DNA from: Pacificoceanicola sp048553275
Lineage (GTDB): Bacteria > Pseudomonadota > Alphaproteobacteria > Rhodobacterales > Rhodobacteraceae
Direction: 5' to 3'
DNA length: 64,000 nt
Assembly: GCF_048553275.1 (NCBI RefSeq)
Contig: NZ_JBLZMW010000012.1
Coordinates: 1-64,000 of the forward strand
The position numbers and the translations under genes were made by a program. This document shows positions 63,535 through 64,000 of the stretch, piece by piece. Numbering within the stretch: the stretch's first letter is position 1; the number at the start of each line of letters is the position of its first letter. The notes under the pieces are model-generated. The model was not told the origin of the DNA. It saw only the letters and a program-made list of their open reading frames with translations, and made no database searches.

Positions 63535-64000
63535 TCAAACGCCGTAAAGCGCCCCGAACTTCGCTTCGAGATAATCCAGAAGCGGCGCTTCGGTCGGCGC
63601 CTTGCCGCCGCAGGCCTTGGTGATGACCTCGCGCGGCTCATAAAGACCACCATGGGTCTGCAGGTTCTCGCGAAGCCAATCCGTCGCCGGTTTGGTATCG
63701 CCCTCGGCAAGCCGGTCATCGAGATCCGGCACCGCCGCGCGCAGGCATTCATTCAGGCATCCGGCATACACATTGCCCAGTGAATAGGTCGGGAAGTAGC
63801 CAAACAGCCCCGCTGACCAATGCACATCCTGCAAGACCCCGTCCGACGGCTTGTCCACGGCAAAGCCGAAATCAGCCTTGAAGCGGTCATTCCACGCCGC
63901 CTCCAGGTCGGCCACGGCCAGAGCGTCCCGGATCAGAGCACGCTCCAGATCGAACCGCAGCAGCACGTGAAGGTTGTACTGCACCTCGTCCGCCTCGGTC
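63535..64000 (-). CDS. Carboxypeptidase M32 (Taq carboxypeptidase), C-terminal part, cut by window edge
   Basis: The minus strand encodes the last ~155 residues of an M32 metallocarboxypeptidase. The block DVHWSAGLFGYFPTYSLGNVYAG is the family signature of the C-terminal region. The N-terminal catalytic HEXXH part lies beyond the window. M32 enzymes release C-terminal residues in the cytoplasm. Confidence 0.92.
   Translation of the reverse strand, partial: TEADEVQYNLHVLLRFDLERALIRDALAVADLEAAWNDRFKADFGFAVDKPSDGVLQDVHWSAGLFGYFPTYSLGNVYAGCLNECLRAAVPDLDDRLAEGDTKPATDWLRENLQTHGGLYEPREVITKACGGKAPTEAPLLDYLEAKFGALYGV

Overview
The window is a 64 kb piece of a GC-rich alphaproteobacterial chromosome, most probably from the Rhodobacteraceae (Roseobacter group). 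The evidence is the gene families and gene orders: DUF177-rpmF-plsX-fabH-ihfA-merR; argS-SPOR-nagZ-scpA-scpB; usg; a PIN/RNA-methyltransferase pair typical of Rhodobacter relatives; a VPLPA-type C-terminal sorting tail; and a circularly permuted (two-piece) tmRNA gene with an alphaproteobacterial tag. Housekeeping genes dominate. The two ends cut genes: an IS5-type transposase at position 1 and an M32 carboxypeptidase at 64000.

Region 1-11.9 kb looks like accessory DNA. A divergent galactoside catabolic locus (IclR regulator, ABC ATPase and GH42 beta-galactosidase leftwards; solute-binding protein, two permeases and GH36 alpha-galactosidase rightwards) is flanked on the left by an IS5-type transposase and on the right by decayed mobile DNA. 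That DNA comprises an IS5/IS903-like element killed by a nonsense mutation and three insertions of a ~40 bp palindromic element, an IS3-type OrfB tail, and the C-terminal part of a tyrosine recombinase lying just 3' of a tRNA-Leu(CAA). This fits an old genomic island integrated at that tRNA. The two galactosidases and the importer could together take up and hydrolyse a galactoside carrying both alpha and beta linkages.

Region 12-35.9 kb is core genome: a DedA-family protein and DsbB, an AbrB-family membrane protein, Uup-like ABC-F, an OlsB-like acyltransferase, BamE, the rpmF/plsX/fabH/ihfA lipid and nucleoid cluster, a MerR protein with a very long acidic tail, tRNA-Pro(GGG), a putative SGNH hydrolase with a PA14 domain, a double-length dCTP deaminase, ScpAB, NagZ, a SPOR protein, ArgS, a CPA antiporter, a dGTPase-like protein and an A-type Fe-S carrier.

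Region 35.9-38.7 kb holds the most unusual locus: a three-gene leftward operon ending in a clear intrinsic terminator. It encodes (i) a 220-residue protein made of a 24-residue leader and ten 20-residue repeats around an invariant MSWS motif, (ii) an unrecognised 353-residue mostly helical protein, and (iii) a DMT/EamA-type exporter with an ATGA overlap. The layout resembles a multi-core peptide precursor with a partner and an exporter, although no known modification enzyme is present.

Region 39-64 kb returns to core functions: exonuclease III, a VPLPA-tailed secreted protein, two-piece ssrA with its SspB adaptor 2.5 kb away, ChrA, FumC with two small overlapping genes, an SSS symporter with an FbpC-like ATPase, a PIN/RNA-methyltransferase pair, the Entner-Doudoroff pair edd-eda behind a perfect LacI-type palindrome, Mfd, HemB, a YSC84-type lipoprotein, Usg and GyrA.
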